Positions 15,228 through 24,426 are shown, numbered from the stretch's first letter. The stretch is 58,662 bases of DNA from Acinetobacter lwoffii (GCF_002321025.1 NZ_DCLL01000049.1:1-58662), one strand, 5' to 3'. Numbers and translations: made by a program. Notes: generated by a model not told the origin, from the sequence alone.

Positions 15228-16337
15228 TTAAAAAGGCTCAAACAGGTGATTCAAACCATGCGGTGCACAGCGCAGATATTGCGGTGAAATCTTGATTTTT
15301 TCCTCAAGTGCTGCCGCTGCATGCCAAGGCCAATGTGGATCATAAAGAATGGCACGAGCCAAGGCGATGGCATCAGCTTGACCCTTTTGTAAAATATCTT
15401 CTGCCTGCTTAGCTTCAGTAATCAAACCTACAGCAATCACGGGAATACTCACGACTTTCTTGATCGCATCTGCAAAAGGCACCTGATAATTCGGCTTCAC
15501 ATCGATGTTCTGTTTGGCATGTAAGCCGGCACTGGAAATATGAATATAGGCAGCACCCGCAGCTTCCAGTGCTTTGGACAATTCAATTGAAGAATCAATA
15601 GTCCAGCTATCTGGCTGATCCATCCAGTCGCTGGCCGAAATACGCACTCCAATCGGATAACCTTCTGGAACCGCCGCCTTCATGGCTTGTAATACTTCCA
15701 GAGTCAGGCGAATCCGGTTCTCCAGTGAACCGCCATACTGATCATCACGTTTATTGGAAAGCGGTGACATGAACTGATGCAGTAAATAACCATGCGCTGC
15801 ATGCAGCTCAATCAGGTCAAAACCGGCCTCAACTGCACGTTTGGCACTTTTTGCAAAGTCAGCAATGACCTGCTCAATTTCCGACTGGCTTAAGGCTTTA
15901 GGTGGATGTTCATCGGCCTGAAAAGGAATATCACTGGCAGAAACAGTTTGCCAGCCATGTGCTTCATTCGGCTTAAACTGACCTTTACCTGCCCATGGTT
16001 TATCTGTTGAAGCTTTACGTCCGGCATGTGCGAGCTGAATGGCAAAAGGCATCGGGGAAATGGATTTAACTTTTTCCAGTAAGGTCTTGATCTGCTTCGC
16101 CTGTTCGTCATTCCACAAACCCAGATCGGCATAACTGATCCGGCCTTCTGGCTGTACCGCAGTCGCTTCGACGATACATAAACCTGCACCCGATAAGGCA
16201 TAGTTGGCCCATTGCTGCTCGTGCCAATAGGTAATTTCCCCTTGCTCTGTTGCAGAGTACTGACACATCGGCGCAATTACGATTTTATTTTGAAGTTGCA
16301 GTGATCCAAATTGAATAGGTTGAAATAGTAATGCCAC
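15228..16337 (-). CDS. Old Yellow Enzyme family NADH:flavin oxidoreductase (YqjM-like)
   Basis: A 369-residue FMN-dependent ene-reductase homologue. It has the TIM-barrel signatures of the YqjM/NamA branch: NKIVIAPMCQYSA at the N-terminus, QLAHAGRKAS near residue 100, ELHAAHGYLLHQFMSPLSN in the middle and RISASDW further on. Such enzymes reduce activated C=C bonds using NAD(P)H; the physiological substrate is usually unknown. I choose the GTG at 16337 because GAGG lies nine bases upstream and the protein then starts as relatives do; a GTG at 16370 would add 11 basic residues. Confidence 0.88.
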   Translation of the reverse strand: MALLFQPIQFGSLQLQNKIVIAPMCQYSATEQGEITYWHEQQWANYALSGAGLCIVEATAVQPEGRISYADLGLWNDEQAKQIKTLLEKVKSISPMPFAIQLAHAGRKASTDKPWAGKGQFKPNEAHGWQTVSASDIPFQADEHPPKALSQSEIEQVIADFAKSAKRAVEAGFDLIELHAAHGYLLHQFMSPLSNKRDDQYGGSLENRIRLTLEVLQAMKAAVPEGYPIGVRISASDWMDQPDSWTIDSSIELSKALEAAGAAYIHISSAGLHAKQNIDVKPNYQVPFADAIKKVVSIPVIAVGLITEAKQAEDILQKGQADAIALARAILYDPHWPWHAAAALEEKIKISPQYLRCAPHGLNHLFEPF

Positions 16338-16377
16338 GCTGTATTTCCTCTTTTTATTGCACAGTTTCACTCTAGAA

Positions 16378-16405
16378 ATAAAAACAGGCTCCCAAGAGCC
16401 TGTTT
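16378..16405 (-). terminator. Terminator of the OprB-like porin gene
   Basis: On the minus strand an AACAGGCTC / GAGCCTGTT stem is followed by T5, 25 bases past the porin stop codon. Confidence 0.8.
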
Positions 16406-16429
16406 AGTTATAACGTGAACGATCAAACT

Positions 16430-17698
16430 TTAGAAGATGATTCGTGTAGTCAAACCGAGTACCAGTGCATCATCCACATTGTTGCTTGAACCTGGATTAA
16501 TGACATATTGCAGGTTTGGACGCAGCATCAGCCACTTTGTTGTGTTATAGCTATAGTTCAGTTCAATATTGTATTCTGCATCAGCATTGAAAGCTGGCCG
16601 TGAATCAGCAAAGCGATCATTCACATGCACACGATTGACCGCCAGACCTAAAATATCATTCGGCTGGCTGTCCGAAAGACCGATATATTTCACACCAATT
16701 TGTTGTGAATTATCCACTTTGTTAGTATCGCGATCATGCCAGGTAAAGTTAGCAAATGAATGCAAACCCTGACGGCCCTGACCTATAGACGTTAACTGCT
16801 GTTCTACAGCTAACCAGCCTGCAAAGGTACGGTTTTTGGCATCAGTAGGATTGGCAATATCTTTTTGGTTGGCAACATCATCGGCCGTATTGTACATCCC
16901 GCCAACCCGGTAGCTGCCCGGCAAGCCATTCACCAATGATTTCGGTGTCCAGATCACTTCTGCCGGAATCGTCACACCATCTGCATGGTCGGTATCCAGA
17001 CTCCAGCCCTGACCTTCTTTAGCGCCATTACCATTATCGGGATTAAACTCATACACACCGACTTGTACCGCAAGTTCAGGATTGAGTTGCTGCTTCACGC
17101 GCGCACCCCATTGTGCTACAGGCGTATTCATCCAGATATTGCCCTGCCATTTACCCATCTGTGCAGCACAAAATGCCGTACTGGCAAAATCACAAGCCAT
17201 GACATTAAAGTCCATACCCAGACCAAGACGACCCGCCTTAATACTGAGTCCTTGGTCTTTATAATTCTTTTCAATAGACAGCTCGCTCAGACGGCTATCC
17301 TGATTACCACGCCCAAAAGTACCTTGTACATTGGCCAGTTGCGGCGTACTAGGATCCTGCAAGTCACGAACAGAGGTACTTTGACCCTGGCGTGCACTCA
17401 TCAAGGCACGTACAGTGACACCATTCCATCCCGCCAGCTTTTCCATATCCAGTTGAGTACCCAGCCATAATTGGGCAGAAGTTAATGGATCTGCGCCCTC
17501 ATTACGACCACCATCAGCAAGATAGGCGGTATCGGTTAACAGATTGGCTTCAAATTTAATTCCCTGTTGGGCCAGTTCTGTACGTTGACCATTCCAGTCC
17601 CCCAGTAAATACTGACCTTGTGGATCAAATGCAGATTCCGCCTGAGCGGTTGTCATGGCAGCCATTAAAGGCAATAGAGCTAGACCTAAATATTTCAT
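16430..17698 (-). CDS. OprB-family carbohydrate-selective porin
   Basis: A 422-residue outer-membrane beta-barrel precursor. The ATG at 17698 has AGG six bases upstream and gives a standard signal peptide ending MTTAQA; the longest frame adds five residues without a ribosome binding site. The mature part starts ESAFDPQGQYLLGDWNGQRT, the OprB family hallmark, and the protein ends with an aromatic C-terminal strand (TTRIIF) as needed for barrel insertion. OprB porins admit glucose and other sugars. No glucose dehydrogenase or sugar operon is adjacent here, so its substrate is open. Confidence 0.88.
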   Translation of the reverse strand: MKYLGLALLPLMAAMTTAQAESAFDPQGQYLLGDWNGQRTELAQQGIKFEANLLTDTAYLADGGRNEGADPLTSAQLWLGTQLDMEKLAGWNGVTVRALMSARQGQSTSVRDLQDPSTPQLANVQGTFGRGNQDSRLSELSIEKNYKDQGLSIKAGRLGLGMDFNVMACDFASTAFCAAQMGKWQGNIWMNTPVAQWGARVKQQLNPELAVQVGVYEFNPDNGNGAKEGQGWSLDTDHADGVTIPAEVIWTPKSLVNGLPGSYRVGGMYNTADDVANQKDIANPTDAKNRTFAGWLAVEQQLTSIGQGRQGLHSFANFTWHDRDTNKVDNSQQIGVKYIGLSDSQPNDILGLAVNRVHVNDRFADSRPAFNADAEYNIELNYSYNTTKWLMLRPNLQYVINPGSSNNVDDALVLGLTTRIIF

Positions 17699-18097
17699 GT
17701 AAAACCTAAACATTCGGAGAGAAAAACAAGCAAGGTTTTTAAATTGCTATTAGGTGCATGAATTTACATAACTTTTCATACAAATTCCCAGCATTTTTTT
17801 TATTACTCATTAAACTTTTAGTTATGTCTTAAACATAAAAATATAATTTTTATTTAAAAAAATCTTAAATTATTTATATATTTTTCATTAGCTTATAATA
17901 TATTAATATTTTTATGTGATTTATTCATAAGAAAATTGGCGATAAAAAAATAGAAACCCAGTTTATTCTTTAAACAATTCCAGCTTAAATAAACATGAAA
18001 TACCCAGTCATTTTCCAACGATTTCACCCAGATTAACGCTTGCAATCCCAGCCAATTCACCCAATATTAACTGCATCTCCCTCGCCACTGATGTGTT
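17699..18097. other. Divergent intergenic region between the porin gene and mutM
   Basis: This 399-base AT-rich spacer should carry both promoters. The mutM-proximal end holds an imperfect direct duplication: about 18021-18050 and 18053-18081 share TTCACCCA, ATTAAC, TGCA and CCC in the same order. I see no other structure. Confidence 0.45.
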
Positions 18098-18958
18098 ATG
18101 CCTGAATTACCAGAAGTTGAAACCACCAAAACCAGTTTATTGCCTTTATTGGAACAACGCGTAAAACGTGTTGAAGTGCGTCAGTCAAGCTTACGCTGGC
18201 CTATTCCGGAGAATATAGAAAAACTGGTGGGGCAAAAATTACTGAATCTCACTCGCCGTTCTAAATACATTCTGGCAGAGTTTGAACACGACACCATGCT
18301 CTGGCATTTGGGCATGTCGGGGAGTTTCCGTCTATGCAATGGCAATGAAGAATTACGTAAACATGACCATCTGATCATTCAGTTTGAAGATATCGAACTG
18401 CGTTACCATGACCCTCGCCGTTTTGGCTGCATTCTTTGGCTGGATGCACAATCACAAAGCAAATTGATTGACACGCTGGGGCCAGAACCCTTAAGCGAGA
18501 ACTTTAACGCGGAGTATTTATTTGAAAAATTGAAGAATAAAAATGTTGGCACCAAAGTTGCAATTATGGATAACCATGTGGTGGTGGGCGTAGGCAATAT
18601 TTATGCGACCGAAAGTCTGTTTAATCTGGGGATTCATCCGGCACAACCGGCCTCGACTTTAAGCTTGATACAGATTGAAAAGCTAGTGCTGGAAATCAAG
18701 CGCATCTTGAAACAGGCGATTGATCTGGGTGGTTCAACCTTAAGAGACTACACCAATGCCATGGGCGAAAATGGCTATTTCCAGCAAACCTTGCTGGCTT
18801 ATGGCCGCGCTGGTGAAATGTGCGTGAACTGCGAGACCACGCTTGAAAATATTAAATTGGGACAACGGGCTTCAGTTTTTTGTCCTGAGTGCCAACCTTT
18901 GAAAAAGATCCAGCTCCCTGTCAAAAAAGTGGCAACTTTACGAGGGAAAAAGTCATGA
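18098..18958 (+). CDS. mutM: Formamidopyrimidine-DNA glycosylase MutM (Fpg)
   Basis: A 286-residue base-excision repair enzyme that removes 8-oxoguanine and formamidopyrimidines. The N-terminus MPELPEVET carries the catalytic Pro (residue 2 of the precursor) and Glu. The helix-two-turn-helix region is present, and the C-terminal zinc finger has the C-x2-C-x16-C-x2-C spacing (CVNC to CPEC). A basic tail of about 20 residues extends past the zinc finger, making the protein slightly longer than E. coli MutM (269). It overlaps ppiC by four bases (ATGA), indicating translational coupling. Confidence 0.96.
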   Translation: MPELPEVETTKTSLLPLLEQRVKRVEVRQSSLRWPIPENIEKLVGQKLLNLTRRSKYILAEFEHDTMLWHLGMSGSFRLCNGNEELRKHDHLIIQFEDIELRYHDPRRFGCILWLDAQSQSKLIDTLGPEPLSENFNAEYLFEKLKNKNVGTKVAIMDNHVVVGVGNIYATESLFNLGIHPAQPASTLSLIQIEKLVLEIKRILKQAIDLGGSTLRDYTNAMGENGYFQQTLLAYGRAGEMCVNCETTLENIKLGQRASVFCPECQPLKKIQLPVKKVATLRGKKS

Positions 18959-19239
18959 AAACAGCCATTGTGCGTCATATTCTGGTTAAAGATAAAGAAA
19001 CTGCTGAACAACTTAAAAAGAAGATTTTAAGTGGCGCCGACTTTAATAAAATCGCAAAACAGTACTCAACCTGTAATTCTGCCAAACGTGGCGGTGAGCT
19101 AGGTGAAGTCAAAAAAGGCCAACTGGTTCCAGTAATTGATAAACTGGTATTTACTGCTGCTGAACGTGTATTACATGGCCCGGTCAAAAGCCAGTTTGGT
19201 TTTCATTTGGTCGAAATCAAGTTTCGGATGGATTTTTAA
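18955..19239 (+). CDS. ppiC: Parvulin-type peptidyl-prolyl cis-trans isomerase
   Basis: A 94-residue single-domain parvulin, the size of E. coli PpiC, acting on Xaa-Pro bonds in the cytoplasm. Family motifs are RHILVKDKETAEQL at the N-terminus, FNKIAKQYSTC in the middle, and the C-terminal GPVKSQFGFHLVEI. The correct start is the ATG overlapping the mutM stop, since upstream codons in this frame belong to mutM. It is followed by an interspersed hairpin repeat and the converging mscL. Confidence 0.93.
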   Translation: MKTAIVRHILVKDKETAEQLKKKILSGADFNKIAKQYSTCNSAKRGGELGEVKKGQLVPVIDKLVFTAAERVLHGPVKSQFGFHLVEIKFRMDF

Positions 19240-19259
19240 TATTTATAAATCCATCCTTG

Positions 19260-19318
19260 CCTCCCTTTGTCAAAGGGAGGAATTCCCCCTCTTTTATAAA
19301 GGGAGATTTAGGGGGATT
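19260..19318 (-). repeat. Interspersed intergenic repeat, copy 2
   Basis: Two adjacent hairpins, one with CCTCCCTTTG / CAAAGGGAGG and one with CCCTCTTTTATAAAGGG. The minus strand aligns with the repeat at 6631-6685. It lies between the converging ppiC and mscL genes and could act as their terminator. Confidence 0.65.
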
Positions 19319-19323
19319 AAAAA

Positions 19324-19764
19324 CTATACTTGAGGTGGACGCTTTTTCAATTCATCACGAATTTCACGCAGCAATTCAATATCGGCTGGGGTGGTCGGAG
19401 TTTCCTCAACTGGGCCTTCTTGTTTTCGTAAACGGTTCATGAATTTAACCAACAAGAATACGACCCAGGCCAAGATTAAGAAATTAATTAAAATCGTTAA
19501 AAAGTTACCGTAAGTCAGTACATTCACACCAGCTTTAGTCAAGGCATCCAAAGATTGTAAATTGTCTGGGTTTCTTCCTAAGATAAAGAATTTTTGCGTA
19601 AAATCGACGCCACCACCGGTAATCACGGTAATTAGAGGCATAATGATGTCTTTCACCAATGAATCGATGATCTTGCTAAAAGCACCACCGATGATGACAC
19701 CAATCGCCAGATCCATCATGTTGCCTTTGATCGCAAACTCTTTAAATTCTTGAATAATGCTCAT
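19324..19764 (-). CDS. mscL: Large-conductance mechanosensitive channel MscL
   Basis: A 146-residue inner-membrane channel that opens under membrane tension during osmotic downshock. Seen are the amphipathic N-terminus (IIQEFKEFAIKGNMMDLA), TM1 with the GVIIGGAFSKI stretch, a periplasmic loop, TM2 (LTILINFLILAWVVFLLV) and a C-terminal charged helix ending KKRPPQV. I use the ATG at 19764, with GGAG five bases upstream; a further ATG at 19776 would add four residues. Confidence 0.95.
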   Translation of the reverse strand: MSIIQEFKEFAIKGNMMDLAIGVIIGGAFSKIIDSLVKDIIMPLITVITGGGVDFTQKFFILGRNPDNLQSLDALTKAGVNVLTYGNFLTILINFLILAWVVFLLVKFMNRLRKQEGPVEETPTTPADIELLREIRDELKKRPPQV

Positions 19765-19884
19765 AACTGCTCCCATATTTTATTTTCAAGTTTTGGGTCA
19801 AATTATACCTGAGTAAACACTTTTAATTTTGACTTAGTTTAACGCGTTTTAGTAAATTGTGATCTAAGCATAGCGTAAATATAA

Positions 19885-19918
19885 AAAAACCGTAATCTTC
19901 GAAAAGATTACGGTTTTT
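19885..19918. terminator. Terminator of typA
   Basis: A long stem, AACCGTAATCTT with its complement, and a short CGAA-type loop are flanked by A- and T-runs, 23 bases beyond the typA stop. Confidence 0.9.
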
Positions 19919-19941
19919 GAAAACCCGAAATAATCTAGAGA

Positions 19942-21780
19942 TTATTTACCTGAACGGTTACGTTTACGTTCGTTTTCAGTCAAGAAACGCTTACGGATAC
20001 GGATTGACTTAGGTGTTACTTCTACTAGTTCATCATCTTCAATAAACTCAAGTGCTTGCTCAAGCGTATATTCAATCGCAGGAACTAGCGTTAACGCATC
20101 ATCAGTACCAGAAGCACGTACGTTCGTTAACTGTTTTGCTTTAGTCGGGTTAACTGTCATGTCATCTGAACGAGAGTTAATACCGATGATCATACCTTCA
20201 TAAACTTCTAACTGTGGTTTCGCGAATAGACGACCACGGTCCTGAAGTGTGAACAGTGCATAGCCCAAGCAAGTACCTTGAACCATAGAAATCAGTACAC
20301 CGTTTTGACGTTTTGCAACAGTACCTTGCTTCATTGGACCGTAGTGCGAGAAGCTAGACGTCATGATCCCTGTACCAGAAGTCATGGTCAGGAATTCAGA
20401 ACGGAAACCAATCAGACCGCGTGAAGGAACAGTTGCTTCAATACGGATACGGCCTTTACCGTCAACTTCCATATTGGTCATTTCGCCTTTACGGTGACCC
20501 ATTTGTTCCATTACAGCGCCTTGGTGCTGTTCTTCAACGTCAAAAGTAACGTTTTCGTATGGCTCTTGTTTTTCACCATCAATTTCTTTGATGATTACTT
20601 GCGGACGCGATACGCCCATTTCGAAGCCTTCACGACGCATGTTTTCAATAAGAACTGAAAGGTGAAGTTCACCACGACCAGATACTTTGAAACGGTCTGG
20701 GCTGTCAGTATCTTCAACACGTAATGCTACGTTGTGAATCAATTCGCGGTCTAGACGTTCACGGATATTACGTGAAGTTACGAATTTACCTTCTTTACCA
20801 GCAAACGGTGAGTTGTTTACCTGGAATGTCATCGATACTGTAGGTTCATCTACAGACAATGGAGGTAAAGCTTCAACATTTTTCGGATCACAGATAGTGT
20901 CAGAAATGTTGAGTGCATCGATACCCGTTACACAAACGATATCGCCTGCAGAAGCTTCTTCAACGTCAACGCGATCTAGACCATGATAACCCATGATTTT
21001 TAAGATACGGCCGTTACGTGTTTTGCCATCTTTATCGATTACAGTTACTTGTGTGTTTAATTTCACTGAACCGCGTTGGATACGACCAATACCGATAACG
21101 CCTACGAAGCTGTTATAGTCAAGTGAAGATACTTGCATTTGGAATGGACCATCAACATCAACTGCTGGTGGTTCAACGATGTCTACGATCGTTTGGAACA
21201 ACGGAGTCATGTCTTCAGCAAGTTCTTCTGGAGAAGGACCAGCAACACCACGAAGGCCTGAAGCATAAACAACTGGGAAGTCTAACTGTTCGTCAGAAGC
21301 ACCCAAGTTATCGAACAGATCGAATACTTGGTCAATTACCCAGTCTGGACGCGCGCTTGGCTTGTCGACTTTGTTAATAATCACGATTGGTTTTAAACCA
21401 CGTGCGAACGCTTTTTGCGTTACGAAACGAGTTTGTGGCATCGGGCCTTCTTGTGAGTCTACAAGAAGAAGTACGCAGTCAACCATCGACATTACACGTT
21501 CAACTTCACCACCGAAGTCGGCGTGTCCCGGGGTGTCCACGATGTTAATGCGGTATTCAGTATTGGTACGTTCATCTAACCATTTGATTGCAGTGTTTTT
21601 TGCAAGAATGGTAATACCACGTTCGCTTTCAATAGCGCCAGAATCCATGACACGCTCGATCTCACCCGCGCGATCACCGAGAGCACCTGATTGTTGCAAA
21701 AGTTTGTCTACAAGAGTGGTTTTACCATGATCGACGTGCGCAATAATGGCGATGTTACGGAGAGTTTTAATATCTGACAT
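19942..21780 (-). CDS. typA: Ribosome-associated GTPase TypA/BipA
   Basis: A 612-residue translational GTPase related to EF-G, involved in 50S assembly and in growth at low temperature and under stress. The G1 motif AHVDHGKTT, G2 with GITILAKN, G3 DTPGHADFG and G4 NKVDKPSA are intact, and the C-terminal domain with GRGELHLSVLIE and RGLIGFRSEFLT is typical. The length matches the family. It is divergent from the permease gene, with a 174-base spacer. Confidence 0.97.
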   Translation of the reverse strand: MSDIKTLRNIAIIAHVDHGKTTLVDKLLQQSGALGDRAGEIERVMDSGAIESERGITILAKNTAIKWLDERTNTEYRINIVDTPGHADFGGEVERVMSMVDCVLLLVDSQEGPMPQTRFVTQKAFARGLKPIVIINKVDKPSARPDWVIDQVFDLFDNLGASDEQLDFPVVYASGLRGVAGPSPEELAEDMTPLFQTIVDIVEPPAVDVDGPFQMQVSSLDYNSFVGVIGIGRIQRGSVKLNTQVTVIDKDGKTRNGRILKIMGYHGLDRVDVEEASAGDIVCVTGIDALNISDTICDPKNVEALPPLSVDEPTVSMTFQVNNSPFAGKEGKFVTSRNIRERLDRELIHNVALRVEDTDSPDRFKVSGRGELHLSVLIENMRREGFEMGVSRPQVIIKEIDGEKQEPYENVTFDVEEQHQGAVMEQMGHRKGEMTNMEVDGKGRIRIEATVPSRGLIGFRSEFLTMTSGTGIMTSSFSHYGPMKQGTVAKRQNGVLISMVQGTCLGYALFTLQDRGRLFAKPQLEVYEGMIIGINSRSDDMTVNPTKAKQLTNVRASGTDDALTLVPAIEYTLEQALEFIEDDELVEVTPKSIRIRKRFLTENERKRNRSGK

Positions 21781-21858
21781 GTAAATTCAATGCGTATGTA
21801 ATTTGAGGGCAAATTATACAGAAAAATACAAAACTTTTATAGTCACTGTAACCACACT

Positions 21859-21890
21859 CCTCAACTTTTTTTGCCCAGTTGGGGCTTTTT
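21859..21890 (+). terminator. Orphan intrinsic terminator upstream of the xanP-like promoter
   Basis: The stem CCTCAACT / AGTTGGGG with a 10-base loop is followed by C and then six T on the plus strand. There is no plus-strand gene upstream of it (typA is divergent). It lies just before the promoter of the next gene, so it might end an unannotated short transcript. Confidence 0.55.
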
Positions 21891-21895
21891 TGATT

Positions 21896-21923
21896 TTGTA
21901 AAGACGTGTAACTCGATTAGAAT
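21896..21923 (+). promoter_or_regulatory. Putative sigma-70 promoter of the xanP-like gene
   Basis: TTGTAA and TAGAAT are separated by 16 bases, about 30 bases upstream of the permease ATG. Confidence 0.55.
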
Positions 21924-21954
21924 AGCGCCACCCAGCCTTAATTTGCATTGACAC

Positions 21955-23325
21955 ATGTCTGATTTTAATCAATCTCCTCCTTCTAAAGATCAACTCGACC
22001 TGGTATACGGTCTCGAAGATCGACCAAAACCACTGATTGCTTTTTTAGCTGCATTCCAGCACTTACTGGCGATTATTGTCCCGATTGTGACCCCTGGCCT
22101 GCTGATTTGTTTGGCGCTCGGTGTTTCCAAAGAAGACACCAACATGATTTTGTCCATGTCCTTGGTGATCTCGGGCATCGCAACTTTTTTACAGTCTAAA
22201 AAAGTGGGGCCATTTGGTGCCGGTCTGCTGATTGTCCAAGGAACCAGCTTTAACTTCATCGGTCCAATTATTGGTATTGGTTCAGCCATGGTGGCTGCAG
22301 GTACACCTGTAGAAGCAGTCATGGCTTCTATTTTTGGTGTGGTGATTGCAGGTGCATTCATTGAAATGGGCGTGTCACAAATTCTGCCTTGGATCAAAAA
22401 ACTGATTACCCCTTTGGTGACCGGGATTGTTGTGCTGCTGATTGGTTTGACCTTAATTAAAGAAGGTTTAATCAGCATGGGTGGGGGTTATCAGGCCATG
22501 AGCGATAAAACTTTTGCCAATGCTGATAACCTGATCATGTCTTGTACTGTCTTGGCATTGATCATTATCCTGAACCGTATCCGGATTACTTGGGTAAAAA
22601 GCTCTGCCATTTTAATCGCCCTGATCTGTGGTTATGTTCTGGCAGGCTTTATTGGCCATCTGGATTTCTCTGGCCTAAAAGATGCACCACTGGTACAGAT
22701 TCCAACCCCAATGCATTTCGGTTTAAGCTTCTCCTGGAGCCTGTTTATTCCGATGGCATTCATTTATCTGGTGACTTCTTTAGAAGCGATTGGTGATATC
22801 ACTGCGACTTCAAAGCTTTCCAACCAGCCAGTTGATGGTCCAAAATGGATGCAGCGCATTAAAGGCGGTGTACTGGTGAATGGCGCGAATTCATTCCTTG
22901 CCGGTATTTTTAACACCTTCCCAAGTTCGGTATTTGCACAGAACAATGGTGTAATTCAGTTGACGGGTGTAGCGAGTCGTTATGTCGGCATCTGGATTGC
23001 TGCTTTGCTGGTTATTCTTGGTTTGTTGCCTGCAGTTGCTGGTATTATTCAGGCCGTTCCGCAAGCGGTACTGGGTGGTGCAGTGATGGTGATGTTTGGT
23101 GCAGTCGCAGCCTCTGGTATTAACATTCTGTCTGGTGTCCATCTGGACCGTCGTGCCCTGCTGATTATTGCGATTTCATTAGCACTGGGTTTAGGTGTTG
23201 CACAAGTTCCACAAATTCTTGAACATCTTCCTGAGTTATTCCGTAATATCTTTAGTTCAGGCGTTGCTACTGGTGGTATCGCTGCCCTTATTCTGAATGT
23301 AGTACTTCCTGAAACAAAGAAGTAA
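21955..23325 (+). CDS. NCS2 nucleobase:cation symporter, XanP-like purine permease
   Basis: A 456-residue inner-membrane transporter of the NCS2 (NAT) family. It reads closely like E. coli XanP, the xanthine:proton symporter, with matching landmarks: LVYGLEDRPKP at the N-terminus, VQGTSFNFI, the TSLEAIGDITATS substrate-binding region in the middle, and the NAT signature NNGVIQLTGVASRYVG. The predicted 14 helices fit. Xanthine is the best substrate guess; uric acid or another purine cannot be excluded. It is preceded by its own promoter, with a hairpin after the stop separating it from rsmC. Confidence 0.85.
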   Translation: MSDFNQSPPSKDQLDLVYGLEDRPKPLIAFLAAFQHLLAIIVPIVTPGLLICLALGVSKEDTNMILSMSLVISGIATFLQSKKVGPFGAGLLIVQGTSFNFIGPIIGIGSAMVAAGTPVEAVMASIFGVVIAGAFIEMGVSQILPWIKKLITPLVTGIVVLLIGLTLIKEGLISMGGGYQAMSDKTFANADNLIMSCTVLALIIILNRIRITWVKSSAILIALICGYVLAGFIGHLDFSGLKDAPLVQIPTPMHFGLSFSWSLFIPMAFIYLVTSLEAIGDITATSKLSNQPVDGPKWMQRIKGGVLVNGANSFLAGIFNTFPSSVFAQNNGVIQLTGVASRYVGIWIAALLVILGLLPAVAGIIQAVPQAVLGGAVMVMFGAVAASGINILSGVHLDRRALLIIAISLALGLGVAQVPQILEHLPELFRNIFSSGVATGGIAALILNVVLPETKK

Positions 23326-23335
23326 TTTCATGTCC

Positions 23336-23374
23336 AAAGAACACTGTCTAGGTCAGACTTAGGCAGTGTTCTTT
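23336..23374 (+). terminator. Hairpin between the permease gene and rsmC
   Basis: An 11-base stem (AAAGAACACTG with its complement) has an inner partly paired loop, followed only by TATATT. It is a possible weak terminator just after the permease stop. Confidence 0.5.
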
Positions 23375-23391
23375 ATATTGGAGAGATACCT

Positions 23392-24426
23392 ATGGATCCT
23401 AAAAGCGAAGTTTTATTAAGACAATATGATTTTTTGTCGGGTCGCATCCTATTGATTAATGCACCGACAGATGATCTGCTCGCTGAATTCGATACCTCTA
23501 TCAATCCCGCTGTCTGGACATGGAATTTTAATGATTTTCAATATTTCCAGTCACAACAAGCAGATGTGCATTTTGGTGCAGAGATGCCTGAAGCTGAGTT
23601 TGATCAGGCGGTTATTTTTGTACCCAAGTCTAAAGAACTGTTGAATTATTTGCTGCATACTGTGGCAGCGCAGTTTAAACCGGGTAGCAGTGTTTTCTTG
23701 GTTGGTGAAAAGAAAGGCGGAATAGAACGCGCAGCCAAACAGTTGCAGCCTTTTGGTAAAACTCTCAAACTTGACAGCGCACGTCATTGCCAGCTTTGGC
23801 AATTGGTTCTAGAGCATACGGTCGAGAAAAAAGCACTTGCAGACTGGGCGCAGCGTTATACCGTTTCGACACCAAATGGCGATCTGAATATCTGCGCCCT
23901 TCCAGGTGTCTTTAGTCAAAACCGTTTGGATGTAGGAACTGCGACGCTATTACCTTATTTGTCACAAGTCACTTCAGGTAAAATTGCCGACTTTGGTTGT
24001 GGTGCGGGGGTGATTAGCGCGTATCTGGCAAAGTTGAATCCGAAAAACCGGATTTTTGCCATGGATGTTGATGCCTTTGCATTGGCTTCTACACAAATGA
24101 CATTTGAAGAAAATCAGCTCACTCCTGAACAGATTGAAATCAAAGCGGTTACAGGTATTGAGGATGCACCTTTGTTCTTGCATGCCATTGTGAGTAATCC
24201 GCCTTTTCATATGGGAATCGAGACCGATTACACAGCAAGTGAAACCTTGTGTAAAACCTCACGTCGTCATTTAAAATCGGGCGGCGAGCTTTGGATCGTG
24301 GCCAACCGTTTCTTGAACTACCCGACCCTGATTGAACAAAACTTTGGTCGCTGCACAGTGAAAGCGGATCAACAAGGCTTTAAAGTGCTCTTCGCCAGCA
24401 CTCAAAAAAATGTTAAGGAATCATGA
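23392..24426 (+). CDS. rsmC: 16S rRNA (guanine1207-N2)-methyltransferase RsmC
   Basis: A 344-residue SAM-dependent methyltransferase that modifies G1207 of 16S rRNA. It has the duplicated arrangement of RsmC: a degenerate N-terminal half without a SAM motif and a catalytic C-terminal half. The latter has the glycine-rich ADFGCGAGVISAYLA (about residue 200), the acidic MDVDAFAL, and the catalytic NPPFHMG motif (about residue 268). The stop codon overlaps the start of the lysP-like gene, so the two are probably co-translated. Confidence 0.92.
   Translation: MDPKSEVLLRQYDFLSGRILLINAPTDDLLAEFDTSINPAVWTWNFNDFQYFQSQQADVHFGAEMPEAEFDQAVIFVPKSKELLNYLLHTVAAQFKPGSSVFLVGEKKGGIERAAKQLQPFGKTLKLDSARHCQLWQLVLEHTVEKKALADWAQRYTVSTPNGDLNICALPGVFSQNRLDVGTATLLPYLSQVTSGKIADFGCGAGVISAYLAKLNPKNRIFAMDVDAFALASTQMTFEENQLTPEQIEIKAVTGIEDAPLFLHAIVSNPPFHMGIETDYTASETLCKTSRRHLKSGGELWIVANRFLNYPTLIEQNFGRCTVKADQQGFKVLFASTQKNVKES

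Noticed and set aside
16985..17470. 161-codon frame antisense to the OprB-like porin
   Set aside because: Shadow of a well-supported gene, with a Thr/Ile/Leu-rich composition typical of antisense translation.
19885..19918. Possible short CRISPR-like or attenuator structure after typA
   Set aside because: It is a single hairpin with T-run and fits an ordinary intrinsic terminator.
21362..21730. 122-codon frame antisense to typA
   Set aside because: It mirrors the strongly conserved GTPase region of typA and has no own ribosome binding site or family resemblance.
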